A stretch of DNA of 48,084 nt from Rhodocyclaceae bacterium (GCA_028713915.1 JAQTNK010000033.1:1-48084), one strand, 5' to 3'; shown: positions 1-9,723, numbered from the stretch's first letter. Translations and numbers: made by a program. Notes: generated from the letters alone by a model not told the origin.

Positions 1-603
<603 letters not shown>

Positions 604-611
<8 letters not shown>

Positions 612-1815
612 AGCGTTCGAGCTGGATGCCCCACTTTTCCGGCGTCTCGTAGCCGACGATCTTGTCGCCGCCGCCGTGGCCCACGGGCTTGGCCAGGTCG
701 ACTTCCTTGGGCTCCAGGTACAGCATGCGCTTGCTGTCGTAGATCACCTTGACGAGCGGCTGCAGCAGGCTCGCTTCGGCCTGTTCCAGGACGACGCCGA
801 TGCGGCCGGATTCGAGCATGACCATGGTGCCCACCGGGTAGATGCCGGTGGCGCGCATGAACTGCTGCACCAGCAGCGGATCGAAGTGGAACTTGCTCCA
901 CTCGAAGATCTTGCGCAGCGCCTCGTGGGGCGCCAGGCCCTTGTGGTAGACGCGGTCGGACGTGATGGCGTCGTAGACGTCGCAGATCGCCGCCATGCGG
1001 CCCATCTTCGAGATCGCCTCGCCCTTGAGGCCCAGCGAATAGCCGGAACCGTCGTGGCGCTCGTGGTGCTCGAAGGCGACCTGGATCGAGATGTCGCTGA
1101 TGCCGTCGGTCTCGTCGAGGATCTTCTTGCTCTCGACGACGTGGTTCTTCATCAGCGCGAATTCGTCCTCGGTGTAGCGCCCCGGCTTGTTGAGCAGCTG
1201 CGTCGACACCTTCACCTTGCCGATGTCATGGAGGAGGCCGCCGATGCCGGCGAGATGGATGGTTTCGGCGTCGAGCGCGGCGGCGCGGCAGAACGCCACC
1301 AGCAGCGCGCAGACCGACACCGAATGCTGGAAGGTGTAGTCGTCCTTGTTCTTGACGCGGCACAGCGAGAGCAGGGCGCCGGCATTGCGCAGGATCGATT
1401 CGGTCATCTGCTCGACCACGGGCTCGACGGCCTCGAGCTGCACCTGCTTGCCCAGGCGCGCATCGCTCATGATGTTGTGGATGATCTTGTTGGCTTCGCC
1501 GTGCACCACCCTGGCGTGGCCGATTTCCTCGCTGGTGCTGACGCGGCGCACCGGCACCGGCTCCGCGGCGACGCGATGCATCTCGGCTTCGATTTCCTTG
1601 CGCACTTCGGTCTCGGTCGGCGCGTCGGCGACGTCGAGGCCTTTGCTCGGATCGATATAGAGCTCGCGGATGCCGCACTCAGCGATCTTGCATATCATCG
1701 CGTCATCCTTGACGGCGAACTGGCTGCGCAGGAAAGGGTGCTCCATCCAGTCGGCGCCGAGATCCGAGACGTACATGCCGGGCTTGAGCTGCGCTACGGA
1801 AATTTTTTTCGCCAT
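604..1815 (-). CDS. HD-GYP domain cyclic-di-GMP phosphodiesterase
   Basis: A 403-residue cytoplasmic protein that probably hydrolyses the second messenger cyclic di-GMP. The N-terminal part (about 1-130) resembles the DUF3391 domain often fused to HD-GYP. The HD-GYP domain spans about 140-340, with H164, the HD pair H196-D197 in LLHDIGK, H225, the [10 protein letters not shown] motif at 250-259, and downstream [10 protein letters not shown]. The GYP triplet reads GYS here. The start was set at [10 protein letters not shown] (1815) rather than the upstream in-frame ATG at 1878, because the extension reads through the start of uppP. Starts of this gene and uppP are 43 bp apart and divergent. 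The substrate is inferred from the family. Confidence 0.9.
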
Positions 1816-1823
1816 GCTAAACT
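1815..1823 (+). promoter_or_regulatory. Candidate extended -10 promoter of uppP
   Basis: TGCTAAACT fits an extended -10 (TGn followed by a TATAAT-like hexamer, 4 of 6). No good -35 is visible. It lies about 36 nt upstream of the uppP ATG and touches the first codon of the divergent HD-GYP gene. Inferred from sequence only. Confidence 0.3.
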
Positions 1824-1858
1824 CGCCCGCCTCTTCAACGAGCCTGCCCCCGAACGTC

Positions 1859-2683
1859 ATGGACCTGATACCCCTCATTCACGCGCTGGTTCTCGGCATC
1901 GTCGAAGGGTTGACGGAGTTCCTGCCCGTCTCCAGCACCGGACACCTGATTCTGGCCGGCGATTTGCTGCATTTTAACGACGAAAAGGGCAAGCTGTTCG
2001 AGATCGTGATCCAGTCCGGCGCGATCCTCGCGCTGTGCTGGGAATACCGCGCCAAGATCGCCGCCGTGCTGGCCGGCCTGCCGCACGACCGGCAGGCGCA
2101 GCGCTTCACGCTCAACCTGTTCATCGCCTTCCTGCCGCTCGCCATTCTCGGCCTGCTGTTCAAGAAGGCCATCGAAGCCCACCTGTTCAAGCCGGTGCCG
2201 GTGGCGCTGGCCTTCATCGTCGGCGGCTTCTTCATCCTCTGGGCCGAGAAGCGCAAGCATCGCATCCGCGTCGACAGCGTCGACGAGCTCGACGTCATCG
2301 ACGCCTTCAAGCTCGGCCTGGCGCAAGCGTTCGCGCTGATCCCCGGCACGTCGCGCTCCGGCGCCACCATCATCGGCGGCCTGCTCTTCGGCCTGTCGCG
2401 CCGCGCCGCGACCGAGTTCTCCTTCTTCCTCGCCATCCCGACGCTGCTGGCCGCCACGGCCTACCTGCTGTACAAGGAGCGCGCGCTGCTGTCTGTCGAC
2501 GATCTCGGCATGTGGGCGGTCGGCTTCGTCGCCGCCTTCGTCTCCGCCTTCATCTGCGTGCGCTGGCTGTTGCGCTACATCTCCAGCCACGACTTCACGG
2601 TCTTCGCCTGGTACCGCATCGCCTTCGGCCTGGTGGTGCTGGCCACCGCGCATTACGGCTGGGTCGACTGGTCCAACGCCTGA
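1859..2683 (+). CDS. uppP: Undecaprenyl-diphosphatase UppP (BacA family)
   Basis: A 274-residue polytopic inner-membrane enzyme that dephosphorylates undecaprenyl pyrophosphate, recycling the lipid carrier for peptidoglycan and LPS synthesis; overproduction is known to give bacitracin resistance. The N-terminus has the family signature [16 protein letters not shown] (about 15-30) with its catalytic Glu residues, and the second motif PGTSRSGAT lies near 162-170. Hydrophobic segments alternate to the C-terminus. The ATG at 1859 gives the normal family length; the reading frame is open upstream but antisense to the HD-GYP gene. The YqiA-like gene follows after 2 nt. Confidence 0.96.
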   Translation: MDLIPLIHALVLGIVEGLTEFLPVSSTGHLILAGDLLHFNDEKGKLFEIVIQSGAILALCWEYRAKIAAVLAGLPHDRQAQRFTLNLFIAFLPLAILGLLFKKAIEAHLFKPVPVALAFIVGGFFILWAEKRKHRIRVDSVDELDVIDAFKLGLAQAFALIPGTSRSGATIIGGLLFGLSRRAATEFSFFLAIPTLLAATAYLLYKERALLSVDDLGMWAVGFVAAFVSAFICVRWLLRYISSHDFTVFAWYRIAFGLVVLATAHYGWVDWSNA

Positions 2684-2685
2684 GC

Positions 2686-3255
2686 GTGAACGGCAGCCTG
2701 CTCTACCTGCACGGCTTCACCAGCGCGCCGCAGTCGAAGAAGGCGCAGGCGCTCCGGGCGCGCATGGCCGAGCGCGGCTTCGGCGACGCCTTCATCTGCC
2801 CGCAGCTGCCGCCTTCGCCGCGCGCGGCGATCGCCCTGGCGGAGGACCTCATCGCCGCCAGCGCCAAGCCGGTGAGCCTGGTCGGTTCCTCGCTCGGCGG
2901 CTATTACGCGACGTGGCTCGCCGAGCGCCACGGCCTCAAGGCCATTCTCGTCAATCCCGCCGTCGTCGCGCACTTGCAGCTTGCCGACTACGTCGGCCGC
3001 CACGCCAACCTCTACACCGGCGAGGCCTTCGACTTCACTGCCGCGCACATCGACGAATTGCGCGCCATCGAAGTGCCGACCCTGGCGCATCCCGAGAACT
3101 TCTGGCTGCTGGTCGAGACCGGCGACGCCACCCTCGATTACCGCCAGGCCGTGGCGAAATACCGCGGCGCCCGCCAGACGGTGCTCCAGGGCGGCGACCA
3201 CAGCTTCACGCGCTGGCCGGACGTGCTGGATGCGGTGCTCGAGTTCGTCGAATAA
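2686..3255 (+). CDS. YqiA/YcfP-family alpha/beta-fold esterase
   Basis: A 189-residue alpha/beta hydrolase with no signal peptide, so probably cytoplasmic. Near the N-terminus it has the LYLHGF oxyanion-strand motif and the nucleophile elbow GSSLGGYYA (Ser near 66). A later VETGD supplies the likely acid and GGDHSF the likely His. This layout is typical of the YqiA family of small acyl esterases; the natural substrate is not known. The GTG at 2686 follows the uppP stop by only 2 nt, giving a probable two-gene transcription unit. No ATG fits between the end of uppP and the LYLHGF strand. Confidence 0.85.
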   Translation: MNGSLLYLHGFTSAPQSKKAQALRARMAERGFGDAFICPQLPPSPRAAIALAEDLIAASAKPVSLVGSSLGGYYATWLAERHGLKAILVNPAVVAHLQLADYVGRHANLYTGEAFDFTAAHIDELRAIEVPTLAHPENFWLLVETGDATLDYRQAVAKYRGARQTVLQGGDHSFTRWPDVLDAVLEFVE

Positions 3256-3285
3256 AGTCTGATACAGAAGGGATAGCCGACGCCG

Positions 3286-3822
3286 ATGTCCGACGCCAGA
3301 CGACAGCCCGCCGGCGACGACACCGGTCGCCAGGACCCGGCGTTCGACCTCGCCTTTCCGCCGGTGCCGGCGCCGTCGCCGGCGGTCCTGGAAGCGGCCG
3401 GGGCGGCGGCGCTGCGCGCGCTGGTCGCCCGCCATCATGCGCGGCTGCGCCAGTCGAGCATCGGCTATCTGTTTCCCGCCCATCCGCACCACTTTTCCGC
3501 CGTCGTCGAGCGCATTGCCGATTTTGTCGTCGCGGCCACGATCGGCGCGGCGCGCCCGGCGCCGTCGCAGGGCTACACCTGGCTGCGCGCCCAGCACCTG
3601 CCGATCACCATCGACGAGACGGTGCGCAACGTCTGGCTGGCGGCGCTGCTGGTCGCGTTCGACGACGTCGGCTTTCCTGCGGCGGCGCGGCTCGAGTACT
3701 GGAACTGGGTCGAGGCGCTGTCGATCCTTGTCATCAATCGCCGCACGATGATCACGCAGCCGCGGCGCTATCCTCTTGCCGACGCGGCGATCGCGCTGCG
3801 TCCGTTCATGGGCGCGAACTGA
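3286..3822 (+). CDS. Truncated-haemoglobin-like protein (tentative)
   Basis: A 178-residue soluble protein. Residues about 40-155 fit a 2-on-2 globin. LRAQHLPITI places H104 at the proximal F8 position, and RNVWLAAL places W117 at G8, as in group II truncated haemoglobins (compare LRxRHxPF and ERDAWL in that family). The helix B region reads LVARHHARLRQS, with His where Phe/Tyr are usual. The N-terminal 35 residues are Pro/Asp-rich and outside the fold. If correct, it would bind haem and O2, NO or a related ligand. It lies between the esterase gene and an RNase gene with its own promoter-like element, so context adds nothing. An unrelated helical protein cannot be excluded. Confidence 0.6.
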   Translation: MSDARRQPAGDDTGRQDPAFDLAFPPVPAPSPAVLEAAGAAALRALVARHHARLRQSSIGYLFPAHPHHFSAVVERIADFVVAATIGAARPAPSQGYTWLRAQHLPITIDETVRNVWLAALLVAFDDVGFPAAARLEYWNWVEALSILVINRRTMITQPRRYPLADAAIALRPFMGAN

Positions 3823-3871
3823 GCGGCAAGTCGGCGCGCCGCGCCGGCGCATGGAGCTTCACCCCAACCGG

Positions 3872-3877
3872 TATAAT
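3872..3877 (+). promoter_or_regulatory. Consensus -10 element upstream of the RNase II-type gene
   Basis: A perfect TATAAT lies 30 nt before the ATG at 3908, in otherwise GC-rich DNA. The -35 region at the usual spacing is poor. It probably starts transcription of the RNase II/tonB/aroE/mtgA series. Confidence 0.5.
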
Positions 3878-3907
3878 CCGCGACCTCCCCAGCCTCAGTC
3901 ACTCCCC

Positions 3908-5812
3908 ATGAACGTGCTTTTCGAGGAAGACGGCGCCTTCCGCGCCGGAACCGTCCTCGCCGACAACAACACCTCCCTGCAGGTGGAACTGCCGACGGGC
4001 AAGCGTTCGAAAGTCAAAGCGGCCAGCGTGCTGTTGCGCTTCGAAGCGCCCGCGCCCGCCGAGTTGATGGAGCGTGCCGAGGCGGAAGCGGCGGGCATCG
4101 ACACCGATTTTCTCTGGCAAGCCTGCGGCGACGCCGAGTTCGGCTTCGAGGAACTGGCCGCCGAATACGCCGGCCACAAGCCCGCCCCGGTCGAGGCCGC
4201 GGCCGTGCTGCTGCGCCTGCAGGCGGCGCCGATCTGGTTCCACCGCAAGGGCAAGGGCCGCTTCCGCAAGGCGCCGCCGGACATCCTCAAGGCGGCGCTG
4301 GCCGGCATGGAAAAGAAGCGCCAGCAGGCGCTGGCGGTCGAGCGCATGGTCGGCGAACTCAAGGCCGGCACGCTGCCCGCCGAACTGCGGCCGTTGCTGC
4401 GCGAACTGCTCTACAAGCCGGACCGCAACAAGCCCGAGACCAAGGCGCTCGAAGCGGCCTGCGCCGCGACCGGCCTGGCGGCGCCGCGCCTGCTGGCGCA
4501 ATGCGGCGCCATCGGCGACACGCACGAATACCATCTCGGCCGCTTCCTCTTCGAATACTTCCCGCGCGGCACCGATTTCGCGCCCTGCGCGCCGCCCGCC
4601 GCCGCCAGCGACCTGCCGACGGCCGACGTGCGCGCCTTTTCCATCGACGACGCGGCGACGACCGAAATCGACGACGCCTTTTCGGTCGCCTTCCTGCCCG
4701 ACGGCGGCATGCGCGTCGGCATTCACATCGCCGCGCCGGGACTGGGCATCGCGCCCGACTCCGATCTCGGCCGCGTCGCCCGCGAGCGGCTGTCCACGGT
4801 CTATATGCCCGGCCGCAAGATCACCATGCTGCCCGAGGACATCGTCGAGCATTTCACGCTCGCCGAAGGCCATACCGTGCCGGCCGTGTCCTTGTATCTC
4901 GACGTCGCCGCCGACCTGCGCGTGACCGGGCACGAAACGAAACTCGAGCGCGTTCCCGTCGCCGCCAACCTGCGCCACCACGACATCGAGCCGCTGTTCA
5001 ACGAAGCCACGCTCGCCGTCGGCCTGCCCGACTTCCCCTTTCGCGACGAATTGCAGCGCCTCTGGGAACTCGCCACCGTGCTCGAAGGCGGACGCGGCGC
5101 CGCCGGCCAGCAGAATCGCAAGGACTACAGCTACAGCGTCGACTGGACCGTGGCGACGGCGCAGGGCCCGGGCCGCATCAGCATCGGCGAGCGCCCGCGC
5201 GGCAGCCCGCTCGACACGCTGGTGGCCGAGCTCATGATCGTCGCCAACTCGACCTGGGGCGCGCTGCTGCGCGACGCCAAGGTCGCCGGCCTTTACCGCG
5301 TGCAGACGGCCGGCAAGGTGCGCATGAGCACCGTCGCCGCCGCGCACGAAGGCCTCGGCGTCGAATGCTATGCCTGGTCGTCCTCGCCGCTGCGCCGCTA
5401 CTGCGACCTCATCAACCAGTGGCAGCTGATCGCCTGTCTCAAGGGCGAGACGCCGCGCTTTACGGCAAAGTCGGCGGAGTTCCTCGGCGCCTTGCGCGAC
5501 TTCGAGCTCACCTACGCCGCCTATGCCGAATTCCAGCGCGGCATGGAACGCTACTGGTGCCTGCGCTGGCTGGCGCAGGAAGGCGCGACCGAGGCAACGG
5601 CGGCGGTGATCAAGGAAAGCCTGGTGCGCCTGGAAGCCATTCCGCTGGTGCTGCGCGTGCCCTCGCTGCCGGCGTGCGAGCGCGGTGCGCGGGTCCGGCT
5701 CGCCATCGAAAGCATCGATCTGCTCGACGCCGAAGCGCGCGCCCGCTATGTCGAAATGCTGGCCGCCGAACCTTCCGCTGCGCCTTTGGGCGACGAGGAA
5801 ACCGGGGAGTAA
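3908..5812 (+). CDS. RNB-domain exoribonuclease (RNase II/VacB family)
   Basis: A 634-residue RNase II-family enzyme expected to degrade RNA processively 3' to 5' in the cytoplasm. A small beta-rich N-terminal region (about 1-45) is followed by a helical segment. The RNB catalytic domain begins near 240 with FSIDDAATTEIDDAFSV (244-260), whose Asp cluster binds the metal, and continues through YMPGRKITMLPE and SSPLRRYCDLINQ, the conserved C-terminal RNB motif. The C-terminus ends in a short S1-like barrel (PLVLRVPSLPACERGARV). It is shorter than RNase R. The start was chosen for the TATAAT 30 nt upstream; the frame is open further upstream. tonB follows after 11 nt. Confidence 0.9.
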   Translation: MNVLFEEDGAFRAGTVLADNNTSLQVELPTGKRSKVKAASVLLRFEAPAPAELMERAEAEAAGIDTDFLWQACGDAEFGFEELAAEYAGHKPAPVEAAAVLLRLQAAPIWFHRKGKGRFRKAPPDILKAALAGMEKKRQQALAVERMVGELKAGTLPAELRPLLRELLYKPDRNKPETKALEAACAATGLAAPRLLAQCGAIGDTHEYHLGRFLFEYFPRGTDFAPCAPPAAASDLPTADVRAFSIDDAATTEIDDAFSVAFLPDGGMRVGIHIAAPGLGIAPDSDLGRVARERLSTVYMPGRKITMLPEDIVEHFTLAEGHTVPAVSLYLDVAADLRVTGHETKLERVPVAANLRHHDIEPLFNEATLAVGLPDFPFRDELQRLWELATVLEGGRGAAGQQNRKDYSYSVDWTVATAQGPGRISIGERPRGSPLDTLVAELMIVANSTWGALLRDAKVAGLYRVQTAGKVRMSTVAAAHEGLGVECYAWSSSPLRRYCDLINQWQLIACLKGETPRFTAKSAEFLGALRDFELTYAAYAEFQRGMERYWCLRWLAQEGATEATAAVIKESLVRLEAIPLVLRVPSLPACERGARVRLAIESIDLLDAEARARYVEMLAAEPSAAPLGDEETGE

Positions 5813-5823
5813 AATTCCGGCCC

Positions 5824-6714
5824 ATGCATGCCCTGGCTTGGCCCGTTCGGCTGAAACTGTTGCTACCCACGAGCGTAAGCTTTGCGGTCGCGCTTGGGGT
5901 CTCGCTGTTCATTCATGCCGTCGTCCTGGCTGTCCATTTCAAGCTGCCGGAGGCGCTCGGCAAGGCCACCGAACAGGCGCTCGACGTCATTCTCGTCAAT
6001 AGCAAGAGCGCGACCAAACCGCATCACGCGCAGGCCCGGGCGCAGGCCAATCTCGACGGCGGCGGCAACACCGACGAGAACCGCCGCGCCGCCACGCCGC
6101 TGCCGCTGGCGAAGCTGACGCGCGACGGCGATGCGGCGCTCGAGGCGCAGCGGCGCGTGGCCGCGCTCGAGGCCGAGCAGCGGCAGATGCTGACGCGACT
6201 GAACAGCGAAACAGCCGTGGCGGCCGCGACCCGGCGCGCCGATCCGACGCCGCCCGCGCCGCTGCCCAACCTGTCGGGCGCCGACCTCGCCAGCAGCGCC
6301 ATGAACATGGTGCGTCTCGAAGCCGAGATCAACCGCAACCTCGACGAATACAACAAGCGGCCGCGCAAGGCCTTCATCGGCGCGCGCACTGCCGAATACC
6401 GTTTCGCCCAGTACGTCGAGGACTGGCGCCAGAAGATGGAGCGCATCGGCAACCTCAACTATCCCGAAGCCGCCCGGGGCAAGCTCTATGGCAGCCTGGT
6501 GCTGTCGGTGACCATCAGGGCTGACGGCAGCGTCAAGCAGATCCTGATCGATCGTGGCTCCGGCCACAGGGTGCTCGACGACGCCGCGCGCCGCATCGTC
6601 GAACTCGCCGCGCCTTACGCCCCCTTCCCGCCGAACATCGCCCGCGACACCGATGAGATCGAGATCTCCCGCACCTGGAGCTTCACCAGCGCCGACCGGC
6701 TGCAATCCAATTGA
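5824..6714 (+). CDS. tonB: Energy transducer TonB
   Basis: A 296-residue inner-membrane protein anchored by one N-terminal transmembrane helix (about 17-38). A periplasmic linker follows, rich in Ala, Arg and Gln with a coiled-coil-like stretch (about 100-130) and a short Pro segment (140-148) rather than the long EP/KP repeats of E. coli TonB. The C-terminal TonB domain spans about 205-290 and contains YPEAARGKLYGSLVLSV and the GSGHRVLDDAA segment. TonB carries proton-motive energy from ExbBD to outer-membrane receptors; no exbBD is present here. Its position between the RNase gene and aroE is a familiar betaproteobacterial arrangement. Confidence 0.9.
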   Translation: MHALAWPVRLKLLLPTSVSFAVALGVSLFIHAVVLAVHFKLPEALGKATEQALDVILVNSKSATKPHHAQARAQANLDGGGNTDENRRAATPLPLAKLTRDGDAALEAQRRVAALEAEQRQMLTRLNSETAVAAATRRADPTPPAPLPNLSGADLASSAMNMVRLEAEINRNLDEYNKRPRKAFIGARTAEYRFAQYVEDWRQKMERIGNLNYPEAARGKLYGSLVLSVTIRADGSVKQILIDRGSGHRVLDDAARRIVELAAPYAPFPPNIARDTDEIEISRTWSFTSADRLQSN

Positions 6715-6720
6715 AAAATA

Positions 6721-6791
6721 TGGCCCCCCACGCTCACCTGCGTTCGCTGCCCCCCACGGGGGGGCGCATGCCCTCTAGGGGCGGCCCGGCG
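6721..6791. repeat. GC-rich intergenic hairpin element, copy 1
   Basis: The tonB-aroE gap is almost filled by an element that begins TGGCCCCCC and ends GGGGCGGCCCGGCG (6778-6791). Inside is a perfect 7-bp hairpin, GCCCCCC (6749-6755) and GGGGGGC (6759-6765) around a 3-nt loop. The same 14-nt end occurs exactly at 31565-31578, and the same start motif occurs at 17087 and 31481. GAGGGG just beyond its end serves as the aroE ribosome binding site. Confidence 0.65.
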
Positions 6792-6799
6792 AGGGGACC

Positions 6800-7621
6800 A
6801 TGACCGACCGTTACGCCGTCTTCGGCAATCCCATCGCCCACAGCAAGTCGCCGCGCATCCATGCGCTGTTTGCGCGCCAGACCGGGCAGGACATGAGCTA
6901 CGAGGCGATCGAGGCGCCGCTGGACGGCTTCGCCGCCGCCGTGCGCGCCTTCGCCGCCGCGGGCGGGCGCGGCGCCAACGTCACCGTGCCGTTCAAGGAA
7001 GAAGCGTTCCGCCTGGCCGCGCGGCTCAGCGAACGCGCCGCGGCGGCGGGCGCCGTCAATACGCTGTCCTTCGCCGGTCATGGCGATGGCATCATTGGCG
7101 ACAATACCGACGGCGCCGGCCTGGTGCGCGACCTCAAGGCCAACCTCGGCTGCGACATTGCCGGCCGCCGCGTGCTCTTGCTCGGCGCCGGCGGCGCCGC
7201 GCGCGGCGCCATCCTGCCGCTGCTGCAGGAAGCTCCGGCCGAGCTGTTCATCGCCAACCGCACGGCGGCAAAGGCGGCGCGCCTGGCGCTGGAATTCGCC
7301 CGCGGCGCCGACGGCCTGCGGCCCGCGGGCGGCGGCTTCGAGGAACTCGCCGGACGCCGCTTCGACCTCGTCATCAACGCCACGTCGGCGGGTCTCCAGG
7401 CCGCCGCGCTGCCGCTGCCGGCGGTGTTCGCCCCGCAGTGCCTCGCCTACGAAATGCTCTACGGCCGCGAGACGCCCTTCATGATGCAGGCGCGTGCCGC
7501 CGGCGCGCATGTCGCCGATGGCCTGGGCATGCTCGTCGAACAGGCGGCGGAAGCCTTCGCCGTGTGGCGCGGGGTGCGGCCGGCGACCGGGCCGGTGCTG
7601 CTGGCCTTGCGCGCAGCCTGA
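6800..7621 (+). CDS. aroE: Shikimate dehydrogenase (NADP+) AroE
   Basis: A 273-residue cytoplasmic enzyme that reduces 3-dehydroshikimate to shikimate with NADPH in aromatic amino-acid synthesis. The N-terminal substrate domain has [11 protein letters not shown] (8-18) and [11 protein letters not shown] with catalytic K66. GDNTDGAGL supplies the conserved Asp. The Rossmann domain has [11 protein letters not shown], and NRT follows as the NADP phosphate-binding segment. The length is typical. An SD (GAGGGG) precedes the ATG. The stop overlaps the mtgA start by one base (TGATG), so the two are probably translated together. Confidence 0.97.
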   Translation: MTDRYAVFGNPIAHSKSPRIHALFARQTGQDMSYEAIEAPLDGFAAAVRAFAAAGGRGANVTVPFKEEAFRLAARLSERAAAAGAVNTLSFAGHGDGIIGDNTDGAGLVRDLKANLGCDIAGRRVLLLGAGGAARGAILPLLQEAPAELFIANRTAAKAARLALEFARGADGLRPAGGGFEELAGRRFDLVINATSAGLQAAALPLPAVFAPQCLAYEMLYGRETPFMMQARAAGAHVADGLGMLVEQAAEAFAVWRGVRPATGPVLLALRAA

Positions 7622-8319
7622 TGCGCCAGGCCCTCGCGCGCCGGCTGAAGCTCGGCCTGGTGATCGTCTTTCTCGCCATCTTCGCCTGGCAGGGCTGGTA
7701 CCTGGGCTGGGTGCTGTGGTGGAAGCATTTCAATCCCGGCACCACGCACTTCATGAGCCTGCGCCTCGACGAGCTGCGCGCCAAGAACCCGCACGCGGAA
7801 CTCAAGCACCAGTGGGTGCCCTACGAGAAGCTTTCGGTGAACCTCAAGCGCGCCGTCGTCGCCGCCGAGGACGACAAGTTCGTCGATCACGAGGGCTTCG
7901 ACTGGGAAGGCATGCAGAAAGCCATCGAGAAGAACCAGAAGAAGGGCAAGGTCGTCGCCGGCGGCTCCACCATTTCGCAGCAGCTCGCCAAAAACCTGTT
8001 CCTCTCGGCCTCGAAGACGCCCTGGCGCAAGGCGCAGGAGGCGGTCATCACCGTCTGGCTCGAACTGTTCTGGGACAAGGAGCGCATCCTCGAGGTGTAT
8101 CTCAACGTCGTCGAATGGGGCGAGGGCATTTTCGGCGCCGAAGCCGCGGCGCGGCATTATTTCAACACGTCGGCAGCGGCGCTCGGCGCCGAGCAGGCGG
8201 CGCGGCTGGCCGTGATGCTGCCGGCGCCGCGCAAATTCGAGAAGAATCCTTATTCGGCGTTCATGAACGGCCGCACCGAGGCCATCCTCGGCCGCATGCA
8301 ATACTCGGAAGTGCCGTAA
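7621..8319 (+). CDS. mtgA: Monofunctional biosynthetic peptidoglycan transglycosylase
   Basis: A 232-residue inner-membrane glycosyltransferase (GT51) that polymerises lipid II into glycan strands without a transpeptidase domain. One transmembrane helix lies at about 9-33. The GT51 motifs follow in order: RAVVAAEDDKFVDHEGF with catalytic E83, GGSTISQQLAKNLFLS, the second Glu in EAVITVWLELFWDKERILEVYLN, and GIFGAEAAARHYF. All key residues are present and the length is normal. It overlaps the aroE stop by one base. Its product complements UppP, encoded about 5 kb upstream, in the lipid-carrier cycle. Confidence 0.96.
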   Translation: MRQALARRLKLGLVIVFLAIFAWQGWYLGWVLWWKHFNPGTTHFMSLRLDELRAKNPHAELKHQWVPYEKLSVNLKRAVVAAEDDKFVDHEGFDWEGMQKAIEKNQKKGKVVAGGSTISQQLAKNLFLSASKTPWRKAQEAVITVWLELFWDKERILEVYLNVVEWGEGIFGAEAAARHYFNTSAAALGAEQAARLAVMLPAPRKFEKNPYSAFMNGRTEAILGRMQYSEVP

Positions 8320-8368
8320 AATACGGCGTTCCCGGGAGGCGGCCGATCATGTCCAGGGCAAGAAGAAC

Positions 8369-9385
8369 ATGCTGAACGCATTCGAGCTGCACAACGGCCG
8401 GCTGCGCCAGATCCTCGTCGACAGCCGCGAGGACCTCGCCAACCTGAAGCCGATCTGGGTCGACCTGGTGGCGCCGACGGCCGACGTGCGAGCCTGGGTC
8501 GGCGACTTCTTCGGCCTCGACCTGCCCGATCCCGACGATCTCACCGACCTCGAATCCAGCGCCCGCCATTACGTCGAGGACAACGGCGAGGTGCACCTGC
8601 ATTCGGACTTCCTGCTCGATCTCGAAACCGAGTCGCGCAACGTCGCCGTCGCCTTCATCCTGCACAAGGACATCCTGTTCTCGGTGCGCAAGGAAGAACT
8701 GCCGGTGTTCCGCCTGCAGCGCCTGCGCGCGCGCACGCAGCCGGGCTACGTCACCGAAGGCAAGGACGTGCTGCTCGACCTCTACGCCGCCGACGCCGAG
8801 TACTCGGCCGACGCGCTCGAGGATGTCTATGCGGACCTGGAAACCGTCGGCCGCAAGGTGCTGAACCCGCGCATCACCGACGAAGAGGCGGCGCAGATCC
8901 TTTCCGAGATCGCCCGCGGCGAGGACCTCAACGGCCGCATCCGCCGCAATGTGCTCGACACGCGCCGCGCCGTGTCCTTCCTCATGCGCGGCAAGTTCCT
9001 CTCCGCCGACCAGCAGGACGACGCGCGCCAGATCCTGCGCGACATCGAGTCGCTCGACGGCCACACCACTTTCCTCTTCGGCAAGATCAACTTCCTGATG
9101 GACGCCACGGTCGGCTTCATCAACATCAACCAGAACCAGCGCGTGTCGAAGCTGACGACGATCAGCGTCATCTTCATGCCGATCAACATCCTCGCCGGCA
9201 TCGGTGGCATGTCGGAGTTCTCGATGATGACGAAGGAATTCAGCGTGCCGTGGCCGGTCGCCTACGCCGGCTTCGTCGTCGGCTCGGCGCTGGTCGGCTG
9301 GGCGACCTACCAGGCCTTGAAGTATTTCGAGGCCAGGCAGGCCCGCCGGGCGTTCATGGCGAAGGGACTGGCGAAGCCTGCCTAG
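8369..9385 (+). CDS. corA: CorA-family divalent cation transporter
   Basis: A 338-residue CorA protein, a homopentameric inner-membrane channel for Mg2+ or Co2+. The large N-terminal cytoplasmic alpha/beta domain runs to about 270, and two transmembrane helices close the C-terminus (about 258-278 and 290-315). The loop after the first helix, which normally carries the GMN selectivity motif, reads [11 protein letters not shown], so residues 280-282 are [17 protein letters not shown] precedes it as usual. Mg2+ uptake is therefore likely but ion preference is uncertain. The stop shares the palindrome CTAG with the stop of the convergent sugE-like gene. Confidence 0.9.
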   Translation: MLNAFELHNGRLRQILVDSREDLANLKPIWVDLVAPTADVRAWVGDFFGLDLPDPDDLTDLESSARHYVEDNGEVHLHSDFLLDLETESRNVAVAFILHKDILFSVRKEELPVFRLQRLRARTQPGYVTEGKDVLLDLYAADAEYSADALEDVYADLETVGRKVLNPRITDEEAAQILSEIARGEDLNGRIRRNVLDTRRAVSFLMRGKFLSADQQDDARQILRDIESLDGHTTFLFGKINFLMDATVGFININQNQRVSKLTTISVIFMPINILAGIGGMSEFSMMTKEFSVPWPVAYAGFVVGSALVGWATYQALKYFEARQARRAFMAKGLAKPA

Positions 9386-9723
9386 TCGGGCGTCACGAGT
9401 TTCAAGCCGAGAATGCCGGCGACGATCAGGCCGATGCACGCCAGCCGCCACACGGCGGCGGATTCACCGAACAGATAAATGCCGAGCGCCGCGGTGCCGA
9501 CGGCGCCGATGCCCGTCCACACGGCGTAGGCGGTGCCCACCGGCAGCGCCTTCAGCGACCAGCCGAGCAGCACCACCGAGAGCACCATCAGCGCGATGGT
9601 CAACACGCTCGGCAGCAGCCGCGTGTAGCTGGCGCTGTACTTGAGGCCGATGGCCCAGCCGACTTCGCAGAGGCCGGCGACGCACAGCACCAGCCAGGCG
9701 GCGCCGGACGACAGCGGCGGCAT
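9382..9723 (-). CDS. sugE: SugE/Gdx-type small multidrug resistance protein (guanidinium exporter)
   Basis: A 113-residue four-helix inner-membrane protein of the SMR family. It matches the SugE/Gdx branch: [13 protein letters not shown] carries the essential E20, and [15 protein letters not shown] is the loop typical of guanidinium/H+ antiporters, unlike QacE-type drug pumps. The ATG overlaps the hemL stop by one base, so it is probably the last gene of the thiD-thiE-hemL transcript. No guanidine riboswitch was recognised upstream. Guanidinium as substrate is inferred from the subfamily. Confidence 0.9.
   Translation of the reverse strand: MPPLSSGAAWLVLCVAGLCEVGWAIGLKYSASYTRLLPSVLTIALMVLSVVLLGWSLKALPVGTAYAVWTGIGAVGTAALGIYLFGESAAVWRLACIGLIVAGILGLKLVTPD

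Noticed and set aside
1816-1878. An in-frame ATG at 1878 as the HD-GYP start
   Set aside because: It would place the N-terminus inside uppP on the other strand; [10 protein letters not shown] at 1815 matches the usual start of such proteins.
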